Shown: positions 37,369-46,900 of the stretch, piece by piece | How the letters are laid out: each line of letters begins with the position of its first letter | Numbering within the stretch: the first letter of the stretch is position 1 | From: Microvirga arabica | GTDB taxonomy: Bacteria > Pseudomonadota > Alphaproteobacteria > Rhizobiales > Beijerinckiaceae | NCBI RefSeq assembly: GCF_016811235.1 | Contig: NZ_JAFBID010000007.1 | Coordinates: forward strand, 85,496 to 149,495 | Length of the DNA stretch: 64,000 nucleotides | Direction of reading: 5' to 3' | Program-made: the position numbers and the translations under genes | Notes under the pieces: generated by a model | Seen by the model: the letters and a program-made list of their open reading frames with translations, nothing else | What the model was told of the DNA's origin: nothing | Databases searched by the model: none

Positions 37369-37881
37369 TCAACGGCGCCTTTCGAGATCAATAAAGGTAA
37401 ACGGATGCTCGTCATCCGGTCCTTTCGGGTGATCCTCGCGCTTCACCTCGCGAAACTGTGACCGGTCGAAGGCCGGAAAGACTGCATCGCCCTCGGGTGC
37501 CGTATGGACCTCGGTCAGGAAGAGAGTCTGCACATGCGGCAGGGCGAGAGCGTAGATCTCGGCCCCGCCGGCCACGGCGACGGCGTCGGCTCCTGTCCTG
37601 CCTGCCAGCTCTTCCCCTTTCGCCACGGCCTCCGCCCAGGTGTGGGCCACATGCACGCCCTCAGCGGAGAACTCCTCGTCGCGGGTCAGCACGATGGTCT
37701 CCCGCCCCGGCAAGGGCTTGCCGATCGACTGGAATGTTTTTCGCCCCATGATCATCGGCTTGCCCATGGTAAGGCGGCGGAAGCGCCCCATGTCGGTCTT
37801 GATCCGCCAGAGCAGACGATTGTCGCGGCCGATCACGCCGTTCTCGGCCATCGCGACCACGAGAATCAGGGGAATGGTCAT
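37369..37881 (-). CDS. folA: Dihydrofolate reductase
   Basis: A 170-residue enzyme that regenerates tetrahydrofolate using NADPH. The family start MTIPLILVVAMAENGVIGRD is followed by LLWRIKTDMGRFRRLTMGKP with the active-site acid (Asp), the NADPH segment MIMGRKTFQSIGKPLPGR and the VAGGAEIY motif. ATG at 37881 has GGAGGA immediately upstream and overlaps the stop of the GNAT gene by four bases. It belongs to thyA-DUF2293-GNAT-folA; thyA consumes the folate that folA regenerates. Confidence 0.95.
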   Translation of the reverse strand: MTIPLILVVAMAENGVIGRDNRLLWRIKTDMGRFRRLTMGKPMIMGRKTFQSIGKPLPGRETIVLTRDEEFSAEGVHVAHTWAEAVAKGEELAGRTGADAVAVAGGAEIYALALPHVQTLFLTEVHTAPEGDAVFPAFDRSQFREVKREDHPKGPDDEHPFTFIDLERRR

Positions 37882-38360
37882 GGCTCCTCCGCCAGTCGCT
37901 GCAAGGCCTCGCCCGTCACGCGCTGCACTGTCCACTCGTCCATCGGCATCGCCCCGATGGAACGATAGACCTTGAGCGCCGGCTCATTCCAGTCGAGCAC
38001 CCACCATTCAAGGCGCGCCAGCCCCTCCGTCACGCACCTGCGGGCCAGATGCCGCAGCAGGGCGCGGCCGATTCCCTTGGAACGCAGCTCGGGCCTGACG
38101 AAGAGATCCTCGAGATAGATCCCATGGCGCCCTCGGAAGGTGGAGAAATTGTAAAACCACAGGGCAAAGCCGGCGGGCTCACCCTCCCACTCGGCGATGT
38201 CCGCAAAGACGCGCGGGTTAGGACCGAAGAGCGCTTTCGCAATGTCGGCCTCGGTCGCGTCCACCTCATGAGCCAGCCGCTCATACTCGGCGAGTTCCCG
38301 GATGAAGCGGAAGATCAGGGCCGCGTCGGACTCTGTAGCAGGTCGGATCGATAAACTCAT
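37878..38360 (-). CDS. GNAT-family N-acetyltransferase (spermidine/thialysine acetyltransferase type)
   Basis: A 160-residue acetyltransferase. After MSLSIRPATESDAALIFRFI it shows the SSAT-like core: FALWFYNFSTFRGRHGIYLE, DLFVRPELRSKGIGRALL (acetyl-CoA motif RSKGIGRA) and LEWWVLDWNEPALKVYRSIG. Relatives acetylate polyamines, thialysine or related amines; the substrate here is not known. It lies between DUF2293 (36 bases upstream) and folA (4-base overlap), a conserved neighbourhood with no obvious folate link. Confidence 0.87.
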   Translation of the reverse strand: MSLSIRPATESDAALIFRFIRELAEYERLAHEVDATEADIAKALFGPNPRVFADIAEWEGEPAGFALWFYNFSTFRGRHGIYLEDLFVRPELRSKGIGRALLRHLARRCVTEGLARLEWWVLDWNEPALKVYRSIGAMPMDEWTVQRVTGEALQRLAEEP

Positions 38361-38396
38361 GACGTCTTCTGGCGTTTCCTGGTGTGACTGTCGAGG

Positions 38397-38702
38397 TTAT
38401 TCCGCTTCATCCTCGGCCTGAACACGCCGAGGCGAACCCCACTCCTCCAGAATGCCGTTCATGTCGTCCAGGACGAAGAACCTGGCACTCTCGACATCAT
38501 AGCCGTCGTCCAGAAGGCTGTCGTAATCCGTCATCCGGTGGCGGATATAGGCCGTGAGGGACAGCCAGGCTGCTACCTCCGGCGAGGCGCCGTGCAGGCC
38601 GCGGCTGCCCAGCGCGTGGTCGGTCACAGCCTCGAACTCGTGGCGCGGAATGCGAGGGGCGAGGATGCGCACGGCGCTCTCGATGGCTTCGCGCCTGTTC
38701 AT
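38397..38702 (-). CDS. DUF2293 domain protein
   Basis: A 101-residue protein of the alphaproteobacterial DUF2293 family: AIESAVRILAPRIPRHEFEA, SPEVAAWLSLTAYIRHRMTD, YDSLLDDGYDVESARFFVLD. The function is unknown. It looks like a small all-helical soluble protein. The ATG at 38702 lies five bases after the thyA stop, so it is cotranscribed. A larger open frame runs upstream through thyA but only this part is protein-like. Confidence 0.82.
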   Translation of the reverse strand: MNRREAIESAVRILAPRIPRHEFEAVTDHALGSRGLHGASPEVAAWLSLTAYIRHRMTDYDSLLDDGYDVESARFFVLDDMNGILEEWGSPRRVQAEDEAE

Positions 38703-38707
38703 GACGG

Positions 38708-39502
38708 TCAGACCGCGACGGGAGCCTTGATGGCCGGGTGAGGGTCGTAATCCTCGATGGCGATGTCGTCGTAGGTGAAGTCGAACAGCGAGCGCACGGA
38801 TGGGTTCAGCCGCAGCTTCGGCAGCGCCCGCGGATCCCGGGAGAGCTGCAGCCGGGCCTGCTCCAGATGGTTCATGTAGAGGTGTGCGTCGCCGAAGGAA
38901 TGGACGAAGTCGCCGGGCTGCAGGCCGGTCGCCTGTGCCATCATGTGGGTGAGCAGCGCATAGGACGCGATGTTGAAGGGGACCCCTAAGAATACGTCCG
39001 CCGAGCGCTGGTAGAGCTGACAGGAGAGCCGCCCCTCCGCGACATAGAACTGGAACAGGCAGTGGCAGGGCGCCAGCGCCATCTTGTCGAGGTCGGCCGG
39101 GTTCCAGGCGGAGACGATCAGGCGGCGGCTGTCCGGATTGCGGCGGATCTCGTCGAGAACCCAGCGGATCTGGTCGACCGTCCCGCCGTCGGGGCGGCCC
39201 CAAGAGCGCCACTGCTTGCCGTAGACGGGGCCAAGGTCGCCGTTCTCGTCCGCCCACTCGTCCCAGATCGAAACACCGTTCTCCTTCAGATACTGGATGT
39301 TGGTGTCGCCCTTCAGGAACCACAGCAGCTCATGGATAATGGAGCGCAGGTGCAGCTTCTTCGTGGTGACGAGGGGAAAGCCCTCGCTGAGATCGAAGCG
39401 CATCTGGTGGCCGAACACGGAAATCGTGCCCGTTCCGGTCCGGTCGTCCTTGCGGACGCCCTCGTCCATAATGCGGCGGATGAGATCGAGATAGGCCTGC
39501 AT
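38708..39502 (-). CDS. thyA: Thymidylate synthase
   Basis: A 264-residue enzyme methylating dUMP to dTMP with methylene-tetrahydrofolate. The family start [20 protein letters not shown] is followed by [20 protein letters not shown], the catalytic Cys in [13 protein letters not shown] (first Cys of PCH), the [20 protein letters not shown] dUMP-binding motif and the folate-binding C terminus ending APVAV. Standard compact bacterial length. It heads the thyA-DUF2293-GNAT-folA run and starts about 100 bases from the divergent ssrA gene. Confidence 0.96.
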   Translation of the reverse strand: MQAYLDLIRRIMDEGVRKDDRTGTGTISVFGHQMRFDLSEGFPLVTTKKLHLRSIIHELLWFLKGDTNIQYLKENGVSIWDEWADENGDLGPVYGKQWRSWGRPDGGTVDQIRWVLDEIRRNPDSRRLIVSAWNPADLDKMALAPCHCLFQFYVAEGRLSCQLYQRSADVFLGVPFNIASYALLTHMMAQATGLQPGDFVHSFGDAHLYMNHLEQARLQLSRDPRALPKLRLNPSVRSLFDFTYDDIAIEDYDPHPAIKAPVAV

Positions 39503-39574
39503 GCGGTACTCCTCGGCGCATTATAGGTCAGGGGGTCTGGCCTTCCGAGTCGCAATTCATCCCCATCCCCACTC

Positions 39575-39603
39575 TTTCAAATTCCGTCCGCCCTGCCTAT
39601 ATT
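39575..39603 (+). promoter_or_regulatory. Probable promoter of ssrA
   Basis: TATATT (39598-39603) is a good -10 element; 17 bases upstream is TTTCAA (39575-39580), a poor -35. Transcription would begin near 39609, at the start of the tmRNA acceptor piece. Confidence 0.4.
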
Positions 39604-39605
39604 AG

Positions 39606-39926
39606 GGGTGCCGGTCGCAAGATCGGCTATGGCGATAAACGGCTATCGGAATAAACCCATCGGACCCGGGGGCGGTACCCGGCGCCTCCACCAAAATCCA
39701 GGCAGGATCTGGCTTTCGGCGGGGGCGAAATAGGATCGACGAGGGCGTAAAGGGTAGACTTTCGCTCGGCATGGTTCCGCCGTTATCGGGCCGAATCTAT
39801 AGTTGCCAACGACAACTATGCTCCGGTTGCAGTGGCTGCGTAAGCGGTCCCTAAAGCCGACTCAAAGCCCTTGCGGTTAGCACCGTAAGGCGGGGTCCGG
39901 AGGCACCTGGCAACAGAAGCCTCCAC
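39606..39926 (+). ncRNA. ssrA: Two-piece (permuted) transfer-messenger RNA
   Basis: The circularly permuted alphaproteobacterial form. The acceptor piece comes first and ends GGCGCCTCCACCA (39681-39693). After a short spacer the coding piece begins GGGGGCGAAATAGGATCGAC at 39721; its GGGGGCG pairs with CGCCTCC of the acceptor piece to form the tRNA-like stem. The tag frame at 39805-39843 encodes ANDNYAPVAVAA then TAA, a typical hydrophobic -VAA degradation signal. A hairpin GGAGGC/GCCTCC (39899-39924) closes the gene. The exact 5' end is approximate. It rescues stalled ribosomes. Confidence 0.93.
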
Positions 39927-39950
39927 TTTTGTTTCTGCAAGGGCTCGCGC

Positions 39951-40544
39951 ATGGCCGGTGGTAAAGACCTGATCCGCTACGATCTTCTGGTGCAGGAGGC
40001 CCTTAAGGGCGTCGTGCGCAAGGTGCTGATCGATGCCAAGGACGGGCTTCCGGGCGAGCACCATTTCTACATCTCCTTCCAGACGGATTTTCCGGGCGTT
40101 CGCCTCTCGAACCGCCTGCGCGAGAAATATCCTCAGGAGATGACCATCGTTCTCCAGCACCAGTACTGGGACCTCAACGTCACCGAGCACACCTTCGAGG
40201 TAGGGCTGTCGTTCTCCGGCATCCCGGAGCGGCTGCTCATCCCGTTCGATGCGCTCACCGGCTTCTTCGATCCGTCCGTGCAGTTCGGCCTCAAGTTCGA
40301 CAGCCAGGATGACGATGAGGAGGAGGCCCAGGAGACCGAGCCTGCGCCTCAGCCGGCGCGCGGCACCGCCGAACCCGTGGAATTGAAGCAGCCCCGCAAG
40401 GCGCTGCCCGCGGCGGAGAAGCCGGCTGCTGCCTCCAAGGCCGAGCAGCAGAACGAGGCGCCTGCGGAGCAGGCTCCCGAGTCCGACGCCGCCTCAGGCA
40501 CCGCCGAGGTCGTAAGCCTCGACGCGTTCCGCAAGAAGAGCTGA
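39951..40544 (+). CDS. sspB: SspB-family ClpXP adaptor for ssrA-tagged proteins (alphaproteobacterial type)
   Basis: A 197-residue protein. The conserved tag-binding domain covers about residues 1-120: DLIRYDLLVQEALKGVVRKV, GEHHFYISFQTDFPGVRLS, EMTIVLQHQYWDLNVTEHTF and DALTGFFDPSVQFGLKF. The rest is an acidic, Ala/Pro/Glu-rich flexible linker (DDDEEEAQETEPAPQPA) ending in EVVSLDAFRKKS, the likely ClpX-docking tail. SspB hands tmRNA-tagged proteins to ClpXP. It begins 25 bases after the ssrA coding piece, so the tag and its adaptor are adjacent. AAGGG precedes the ATG. Confidence 0.9.
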   Translation: MAGGKDLIRYDLLVQEALKGVVRKVLIDAKDGLPGEHHFYISFQTDFPGVRLSNRLREKYPQEMTIVLQHQYWDLNVTEHTFEVGLSFSGIPERLLIPFDALTGFFDPSVQFGLKFDSQDDDEEEAQETEPAPQPARGTAEPVELKQPRKALPAAEKPAAASKAEQQNEAPAEQAPESDAASGTAEVVSLDAFRKKS

Positions 40545-40555
40545 GCCCTAACCCT

Positions 40556-41971
40556 TTACGCCTCGACCAATGCCTCTTTGCGCACGCGCTGAGTCACGCG
40601 CATGGGCAGGCCACCGCGCGGGCGCAAGGTGATGCGCTGCACGGGCTCGATCGGGTGCCCCTCCACGAGATCGAGCCGCATGGACCGGGCGATGGTCGCC
40701 AGCACGATCACGGCCTCCTGCAGCGAAAAGCTCGCCCCGATGCAGACCCGCGGGCCTGCTCCGAAGGGCAGGTAGGCGAAGCGGTCGATCCCCTTGCGGT
40801 TCTCAGGCAGGAAGCGCTCGGGCCGGAAGGCATCGGGCTCGCCCCAGAGCCTCCGATGGCGATGCAGCACGTAAGGCGAGATCGCCACCATCGAGCCTGC
40901 CGGTATGTCCACATCGCCGATCCGGTCGTCCGCGATGGCCGTTCGGCTCATATAGGGTGCGGGCGGATAGAGCCGAACCGCCTCATCGATCACCGCGCGG
41001 GTATAGACGAGCCGCTCCAGGTGGCCGGGCTCGATCGGCCCCTCCCCCAGCACCTCGTCCACCTCCTGTTCGACGCGGGCGCGGGCGTGCTCGTCCTGCG
41101 AGAGAAGGTAAAGCGACCATGACAGAGCGTTGGCCGTGGTCTCGTGCCCGGCGCCGATGAAGGTGATGATGTTCGTCCGCACCTCGATGTCGGAGAGACC
41201 CTTGCCGGTCTCTGGATCCGCCGCCTCCAGCAGCAGGGTCAGCAGGTCGCGCGGAGCAGGCTCCCCGCTGGCGAGCAGCGCCTTGCGGGCGTCGATCAGC
41301 GCGTTGACCGTCTCCTCGAAGAACTGGATCGACGGCCTGGCCCGCAGGCGCCCGATCCTGGGCACCCAGTCCGGAAAACCGAAGATGTCGAGCGGGTCGA
41401 CCCGGCCGATGGAGTTGAAGTAGCGGGTGATCGCCCGGCCCAGGGCATCTGGGTCCTTCGGCACCCCTTGCGTGAAGATGGTCCGCTCCAGCACGTCGAG
41501 GGTCACCCGGGTCATGTCGAGAGCCGCATCGACCACGCGTCCGTCGGGCCGCCTCTGCCACCGCCTCACCAGGCGGTCCGCCGCCTCCACCATGGCAGGG
41601 AAGAAGCCCGTCACCGTGCGCGGGGTGAAGAGCGGCGCGAGGGTGCGCCGCTGGAGGCGCCACTCGTCACCCTCGGCCGTCACGAGGCCACGGCCGAGCC
41701 CCGGCGCCAGAATCCGAATCTGGAGATCATCCTTGCGGTAATTGGCAGCGTTGTCCACGAGGATGTGCCGGATGCCGGCAGGGTCGCTCACCACCGTCAT
41801 GCGGCCGAGAGCCCCCTCGCCCGTGACGACCGGCTCCTCGAAATGCGCCTCCATCCACATGTTCAGCGGGTTTTCGCGCACGGCGCGCAGGAAAGCCACC
41901 ATGCCAAGAAGCTCGGTGCGGGGCTTGGGGTGAGGCGGGCGGAACAGGGGCGTTTCCAGGGTGTCGCTCAT
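40556..41971 (-). CDS. Cytochrome P450
   Basis: A 471-residue haem monooxygenase. The I-helix oxygen-binding motif FIGAGHETTANALSW is near residue 280, the K-helix ExxR is EAVRLYPPAP, the PERF-like segment is FRPERFLPEN, and the haem loop is FGAGPRVCIGASFSLQEA with the Cys ligand near residue 417. No membrane anchor is evident, as usual in bacteria. The substrate is unknown; no ferredoxin or reductase gene is nearby. ATG at 41971 (MSDTLETPLF) is chosen over a frame opening at 42046. It diverges from fumC. Confidence 0.9.
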   Translation of the reverse strand: MSDTLETPLFRPPHPKPRTELLGMVAFLRAVRENPLNMWMEAHFEEPVVTGEGALGRMTVVSDPAGIRHILVDNAANYRKDDLQIRILAPGLGRGLVTAEGDEWRLQRRTLAPLFTPRTVTGFFPAMVEAADRLVRRWQRRPDGRVVDAALDMTRVTLDVLERTIFTQGVPKDPDALGRAITRYFNSIGRVDPLDIFGFPDWVPRIGRLRARPSIQFFEETVNALIDARKALLASGEPAPRDLLTLLLEAADPETGKGLSDIEVRTNIITFIGAGHETTANALSWSLYLLSQDEHARARVEQEVDEVLGEGPIEPGHLERLVYTRAVIDEAVRLYPPAPYMSRTAIADDRIGDVDIPAGSMVAISPYVLHRHRRLWGEPDAFRPERFLPENRKGIDRFAYLPFGAGPRVCIGASFSLQEAVIVLATIARSMRLDLVEGHPIEPVQRITLRPRGGLPMRVTQRVRKEALVEA

Positions 41972-42060
41972 GCGAATTTCCAAGGCCTCCGATGCGCGTT
42001 CGCGGTTGCGAGCGCCATCATTTGAGATAAGAACACGCAACTCCATCGAAAGAGGTCAGG

Positions 42061-43455
42061 ATGTCGCCCTCAACCCGCATCGAAACAGATACCTTCGGCC
42101 CCATCGACGTTCCCGCCGACAAGTTCTGGGGTGCCCAGACGCAACGCTCCCTTCAGAACTTCCGCATCGGGACGGATCGGATGCCGCTTCCCCTGGTCCA
42201 TGCGCTGGCCATCGTGAAGCAGGCGGCCGCTCTCGTGAACAAGGATCTGGGCAAGCTGGAGCCGCGCCTGGCCGATGCCATCGCGGCAGCCGCTGCCGAC
42301 GTGGTGCAGGGCAAGTATGACGACGAGTTCCCCCTTGTGGTATATCAGACGGGCTCGGGCACTCAGTCCAACATGAACATGAACGAGGTTCTGTCGAACC
42401 TCGCCATCGAGCGCCTCAGCGGCGAGCGCGGCAGCAAGAAGCCCGTTCACCCGAACGACCACGTGAACATGGGCCAGTCGTCCAATGACTCGTTCCCCAC
42501 CGCCATGCACATCGCGGTGGCCCGCGAGGTCCACGACCGCCTGCTGCCCGCCCTCAAGCACCTGCTGAAGGCCCTTGAGGACAAGCAGGAAGCCTTTAAG
42601 GATCTCGTGAAGATCGGCCGCACGCACCTGCAGGACGCCACCCCGGTCACCCTCGGCCAGGAGTTCTCCGGCTACGCCGCCCAGGTCCGCCTCGGCATTG
42701 CCCGCATCGAGCAGACTCTGCCCGGCATCTATGCCCTGGCCCAGGGCGGCACCGCCGTCGGCACCGGCCTCAACGCCCATCCCGAGTTCGCGGACCGCTT
42801 CGCCTCGAAGGTGGTGGAGCTGACCGCACTTCCCTTCACGTCGGCCACCAACAAGTTCGAGGCGCTCGCTTCCAACGACGCGCTGGTCTACACCCACGGC
42901 GCCCTGTCGAGCCTCGCGGCTGGCCTGTTCAAGATTGCCAACGACATCCGCCTCATGGGCTCCGGCCCCCGGTCCGGCATCGGCGAGATCTCCCTGCCCG
43001 AGAACGAGCCGGGCTCGTCGATCATGCCCGGCAAGGTCAACCCAACTCAGGCCGAGGCCATGACCATGCTGTGCTGCCAGGTCATGGGCAACCAGACCAC
43101 CGTCACTGTGGCGGGCTCCCAAGGTCATTTCGAGCTCAACGTGTTCAAGCCGGTCATCGTGAATGCCGTGCTGCAGTCGATCCGCCTTCTGGCGGACGGC
43201 GCGGTCAGCTTCACGGACAACTGCGTCGTCGGCATCGAGCCGAACCATGAGCGCCTCCGGGACTTGATGGAGCGGTCCCTGATGCTCGTGACGGCGCTTG
43301 CCCCAACCATCGGCTACGACAAGGCCGCCGCTATCGCCAAGTCGGCGCACAAGAACGGCACGACGCTCAAGGAAGAGGCCCTCAAGGCCGGAGTGTCATC
43401 CGAGGATTTCGACGCTGTCGTTCGTCCTGAGACGATGCTGCAGCCGGGCGAGTAA
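42061..43455 (+). CDS. fumC: Fumarate hydratase, class II
   Basis: A 464-residue iron-independent fumarase of the TCA cycle. The start [20 protein letters not shown], the [10 protein letters not shown] segment, [37 protein letters not shown] and the signature [16 protein letters not shown] (with the catalytic serine) are all present. Normal tetrameric class II length. AGAGGTCAGG precedes the ATG. It may be cotranscribed with the two small genes that follow it at 15- and 0-base gaps. Confidence 0.96.
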   Translation: MSPSTRIETDTFGPIDVPADKFWGAQTQRSLQNFRIGTDRMPLPLVHALAIVKQAAALVNKDLGKLEPRLADAIAAAAADVVQGKYDDEFPLVVYQTGSGTQSNMNMNEVLSNLAIERLSGERGSKKPVHPNDHVNMGQSSNDSFPTAMHIAVAREVHDRLLPALKHLLKALEDKQEAFKDLVKIGRTHLQDATPVTLGQEFSGYAAQVRLGIARIEQTLPGIYALAQGGTAVGTGLNAHPEFADRFASKVVELTALPFTSATNKFEALASNDALVYTHGALSSLAAGLFKIANDIRLMGSGPRSGIGEISLPENEPGSSIMPGKVNPTQAEAMTMLCCQVMGNQTTVTVAGSQGHFELNVFKPVIVNAVLQSIRLLADGAVSFTDNCVVGIEPNHERLRDLMERSLMLVTALAPTIGYDKAAAIAKSAHKNGTTLKEEALKAGVSSEDFDAVVRPETMLQPGE

Positions 43456-43470
43456 GGTAAAACGGGCGCC

Positions 43471-43659
43471 ATGGCTGAGATCATCAATCTGCGCCAGGCG
43501 CGTAAGAACAAGGCGCGGGCCGAGAAAGAGGCCCGCGCCGAACGAAACCGTGTGAGCTTCGGGCGAACCAAGGCCGAGAAGACGCTCACCAAGGCCGAGC
43601 AGGATCTGGCGAAGAGCCGCCTGGAAGGCCACAAGCGCGATCGTGACGAGACGCCGTGA
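43471..43659 (+). CDS. DUF4169 family small basic protein
   Basis: A 62-residue, highly charged, alanine/lysine/arginine-rich protein: MAEIINLRQARKNKARAEKE, then RVSFGRTKAEKTLTKAEQDL. This matches the DUF4169 family found in alphaproteobacteria, often beside fumC and a ribbon-helix-helix gene as here. It is probably a single long helix. The function is unknown; nucleic-acid contact is plausible from its charge. Confidence 0.85.
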   Translation: MAEIINLRQARKNKARAEKEARAERNRVSFGRTKAEKTLTKAEQDLAKSRLEGHKRDRDETP

Positions 43660-43911
43660 ATGGGTTTTGCCGTTCTCAAGCGCTCCGTCTCCATCGCCGG
43701 CCACCGGACGAGCATCTCCCTTGAGGAGCCGTTCTGGGAGGGCCTGCGGGAGATCGCCGAGCGGGAGAAGATCTCCGTTCAGGCCTTGATCGGACGCATC
43801 GATGCCGAGCGCGGCGAGCAGAACCTGTCCTCAGCCATCCGCGTCTTCGTGCTCAATGATTTGCGGAGCCGGTTGGAATCTGCCGATCAGCGTATCGGCG
43901 GCGCCCCGTAG
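43660..43911 (+). CDS. Ribbon-helix-helix domain protein
   Basis: An 83-residue protein of the RHH_4 type. The strand and two helices lie at about residues 7-45: KRSVSIAGHRTSISLEEPFW, EGLREIAEREKISVQALIGR; a third helix follows (LSSAIRVFVLNDLRSRL). RHH proteins bind DNA as dimers. The ATG begins on the base after the DUF4169 stop codon, so the two are coupled. No toxin gene accompanies it, so an antitoxin role is unlikely. Its last 25 bases overlap the AsmA gene tail to tail. Confidence 0.83.
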   Translation: MGFAVLKRSVSIAGHRTSISLEEPFWEGLREIAEREKISVQALIGRIDAERGEQNLSSAIRVFVLNDLRSRLESADQRIGGAP

Positions 43912-46900
43912 ACCGACGGCGGGGGAGCCACTTCGACGGGCGGGTTCAAGGGCGGCAGCGAAGTCTGCGACGGAGCCGGTTCGGGCTCTTCCGGTTGCCT
44001 CCGCTGCTCCGACTGCAGCCGCTCCGCCTCCCGGCGCACCCGTTCCGCCTCGGCCCGAGCCCTGGCCTGACGGAGGGCCTCCTCTTCGGCCGCCTTCACC
44101 CTCTGGCGCTCCGCCTCGCGTTGCGCCTCAATCTGGCGCTGGCGCTCCGCTGCGGCCCGCTCGAAGGCCTCGATCTTCTCCAATTCCCGCTTGAGCACGA
44201 TGGCGGCCAACCCGTTGCGGAACGGCCCCGCGTCGATCTGGCGAACGGGAGCTGTCAGGGAGCCCTGCCAGTTCAGGCCGATCGACGGCGGAGCGCCGAC
44301 CCATTCGGCCGGAGCCGTCTTAGCCGTGAGGGCGCCGCGGGCATCGAGCTGGAGGTTTTTCAGGTCGTAGGTGATGCCGCCCTGCCAGACGGCCGGCCCG
44401 CTCTCGGCCACGAAGGGCGAGAGCCGCAGCACACCGCTCACCAGGGCCGCGGAGGTTCGGACCAGATTTGTGTTGAGGGGCGCCCGTCCAAGCTCCATCC
44501 CGAGAATAGCTTCTGCCTTGCCTTCGACCAGGGGATCGTTCTCTGCGAGCGCACGCTTGAGGGCTCGTTCGAAGACGTTCGGGTCGGCTGCCGGGATGCG
44601 GAGATTGGCGACCTGCCAATCGCCGGCGCCACCGAGATTGGCGATGAGTTCCGAAAGGCTTGCGCCCGCTGCTCCAAACCGGAGCGGCCCGGACAGAATG
44701 GCTTCGAAAGGCGTGGAGCCCGTCAGGGCCCACAGGGGCACCCGGTCGAGGGCTCCCTCGCCCACGATGGTGGCGACCGCTCCCTGCCGGGTGATCGTCG
44801 CCGTGCCGGTGATCCTGCCCGAACCGACCGTTGCATCGAGGTTTCGAATGGAGATCCCGTCCGGCTGGGCGGCCAGGACGAAGGAGGACCGCGTGGCCTG
44901 GAGGCCGCGGCCCAGATCGAGCGTCCCTGCCCGGAAGGTGACCTGCCCGCCGGTGACGAGGCGCCCGCTCTGACCGAACTGGGCCGTGGACCAGATGGTG
45001 TTCGTCGTTTGATCGCCCGGTACGTTCAGCGCCAGCGCCGCCACGAACCAAGGCATGGAGAGGCGGCTGAGGGAGATCTCGCCGCTGATCTCGGAGCGGG
45101 AGGCGGCCACGAGGCGCGCCTGCACGGGTTCATTGGAGACCTTGGCGTTGATGTCCAGAAGGGTCGCCCCGCGTTCCCGGCCGAGGGTGACCCGCCCGCT
45201 CACCGGCACCGGCGGAGACACGCCTGCCCCATCGCCGAGCAGGCGCAGGAAGGGAGTGATGTCGGGAGTTGTGATCTCCACCTCGCCGCTGTCCACCACG
45301 TCGTCGCCCTGACTCAAGGCGAACGGCCGTGTCGTGGCAACCTTCAATCCGGCCATGTCCCCCGTGAGGGTGACGCTGAAGCGGCCGGAACCGACGCGGG
45401 AGCCGCGGATGTCGACCCTAGAGGGCTGGTTGAGCCCGGCCATATTCGGCCGGTTGACCCAGCGTCCGGTGTTGTCGGTCGAGAGGCCGAGGGTCAGGCT
45501 CTCGGTGCGTCCGTCAATGGATTCGACCTGGCCCTCGAAAGGCCCGCCAGCCATGCGGCCGGTGGCCGTCGTGCGCAGGCGCAGTTCGTTCGAGCCGGGC
45601 GCAGGCGCCACCCGCTCGGACGCGACATCGAGATCGAGCCCCCCTTCACGAACGAAATGCGGCACGAGCTTGGAGATTCCGCCGATCCAGACACTTCCCA
45701 ACAGATCGATCATGGGTTCGGCGCGCTGGGCCGTGACCTTGCCGGAGATCCGGCCCGAGCCATCGGGCGCGATCCGCCCCCGCACCCGGGCATTGGCGCC
45801 GGCAAGATCCACGATGTCGAGGGTCTCGACCAGAAGAGCCGGTCCGTCGGACAGGATGCGCGCCGTGATCCGCCCCGTCGGCGGGCTCCGGCCGGCGCTG
45901 ACCCCGCGCGCATCAAGGATGAACCCGACATCGAGGTTCTCGGTGGCCTGAAACACGCTCGAGACCTGGGGCAGTTCATCGAGATTCAGGCCCTGGATGG
46001 CAACCTGGGCCTCGAGCCGGCCGCGCTCGTTTGCCTCCGGGGCCGTATAGCGGACGTTGCCGGTGAGCGTGGACTCGCCCATCTTCAGCCGCAGCCGGTT
46101 GAAGGACAGGACCGGGTTCGAGAACGCGACCTCCGAGGAGAGTTCCACGGGACGCCCATCCAGGGCCGTCAGCAGCGGCGAGTTCAGGCGGATCTTGGCA
46201 AGATACCGCGCAAGACGGTCGGACGCTTTGGAAGCGAGCGCCACCTTGCCGTTGATGCCGCCCCTTGTGGTCAGTCCGAGCTGACCCTCGATCGCCACCT
46301 TGGTGTCGCCGGGAGCCGTGAACTCGATACGGTCCAGCCGCGCCCGCCCGGTATCCAGGGACAGGCGCAGGTTGGCGTTCGTCAGATCCTCCTGGCCCAG
46401 GCCGATGCTGTCGATCTTGAGGTCGAGGTCGATGGGCACCCGGATGAGCGGCAGGGACCATTGCTCAAGGCGGCTCGCGAAGTCCTGCCCATTGCCGGAG
46501 AGAATGAAGCTGTCCGCATCGAGCCTGCGCCCTTCGAGACGCAAGGAAATGCGCGGATCGTTGAGCACGACCCTGCCTTCTCCGGTCATACGCAGGCTCG
46601 CCCCGCCCTCGCCCGCTTCCAGGCTTACGGGGTTGAGTTCGACCGCCCCCGGCACGGTCTTGAACTCGGTTTCGACCGTGACCGGGATCGGGATGCCGGC
46701 CGCGGCAACCTGCGCCGGGGGACCGAACAGGATCTTGGCCTTGCCGGATACGTTCGGGGTCGCGGCCTCGCCGGTGCCGCCCTCCAGCCCAAGCCGGGCA
46801 TCGATATCGAAGCGCGGATAGATGTCGCCGCCGCCGGAGAGCTTGACCTGGATGGTCTTGTCCTCGGCCAGCTCTCCCGTCACCAGGCGGAAAGGCACGC

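Noticed and set aside
39816..40190. Minus-strand frame of 124 codons across ssrA and sspB
   Set aside because: It crosses the tmRNA tag region and sspB, both well supported on the plus strand.
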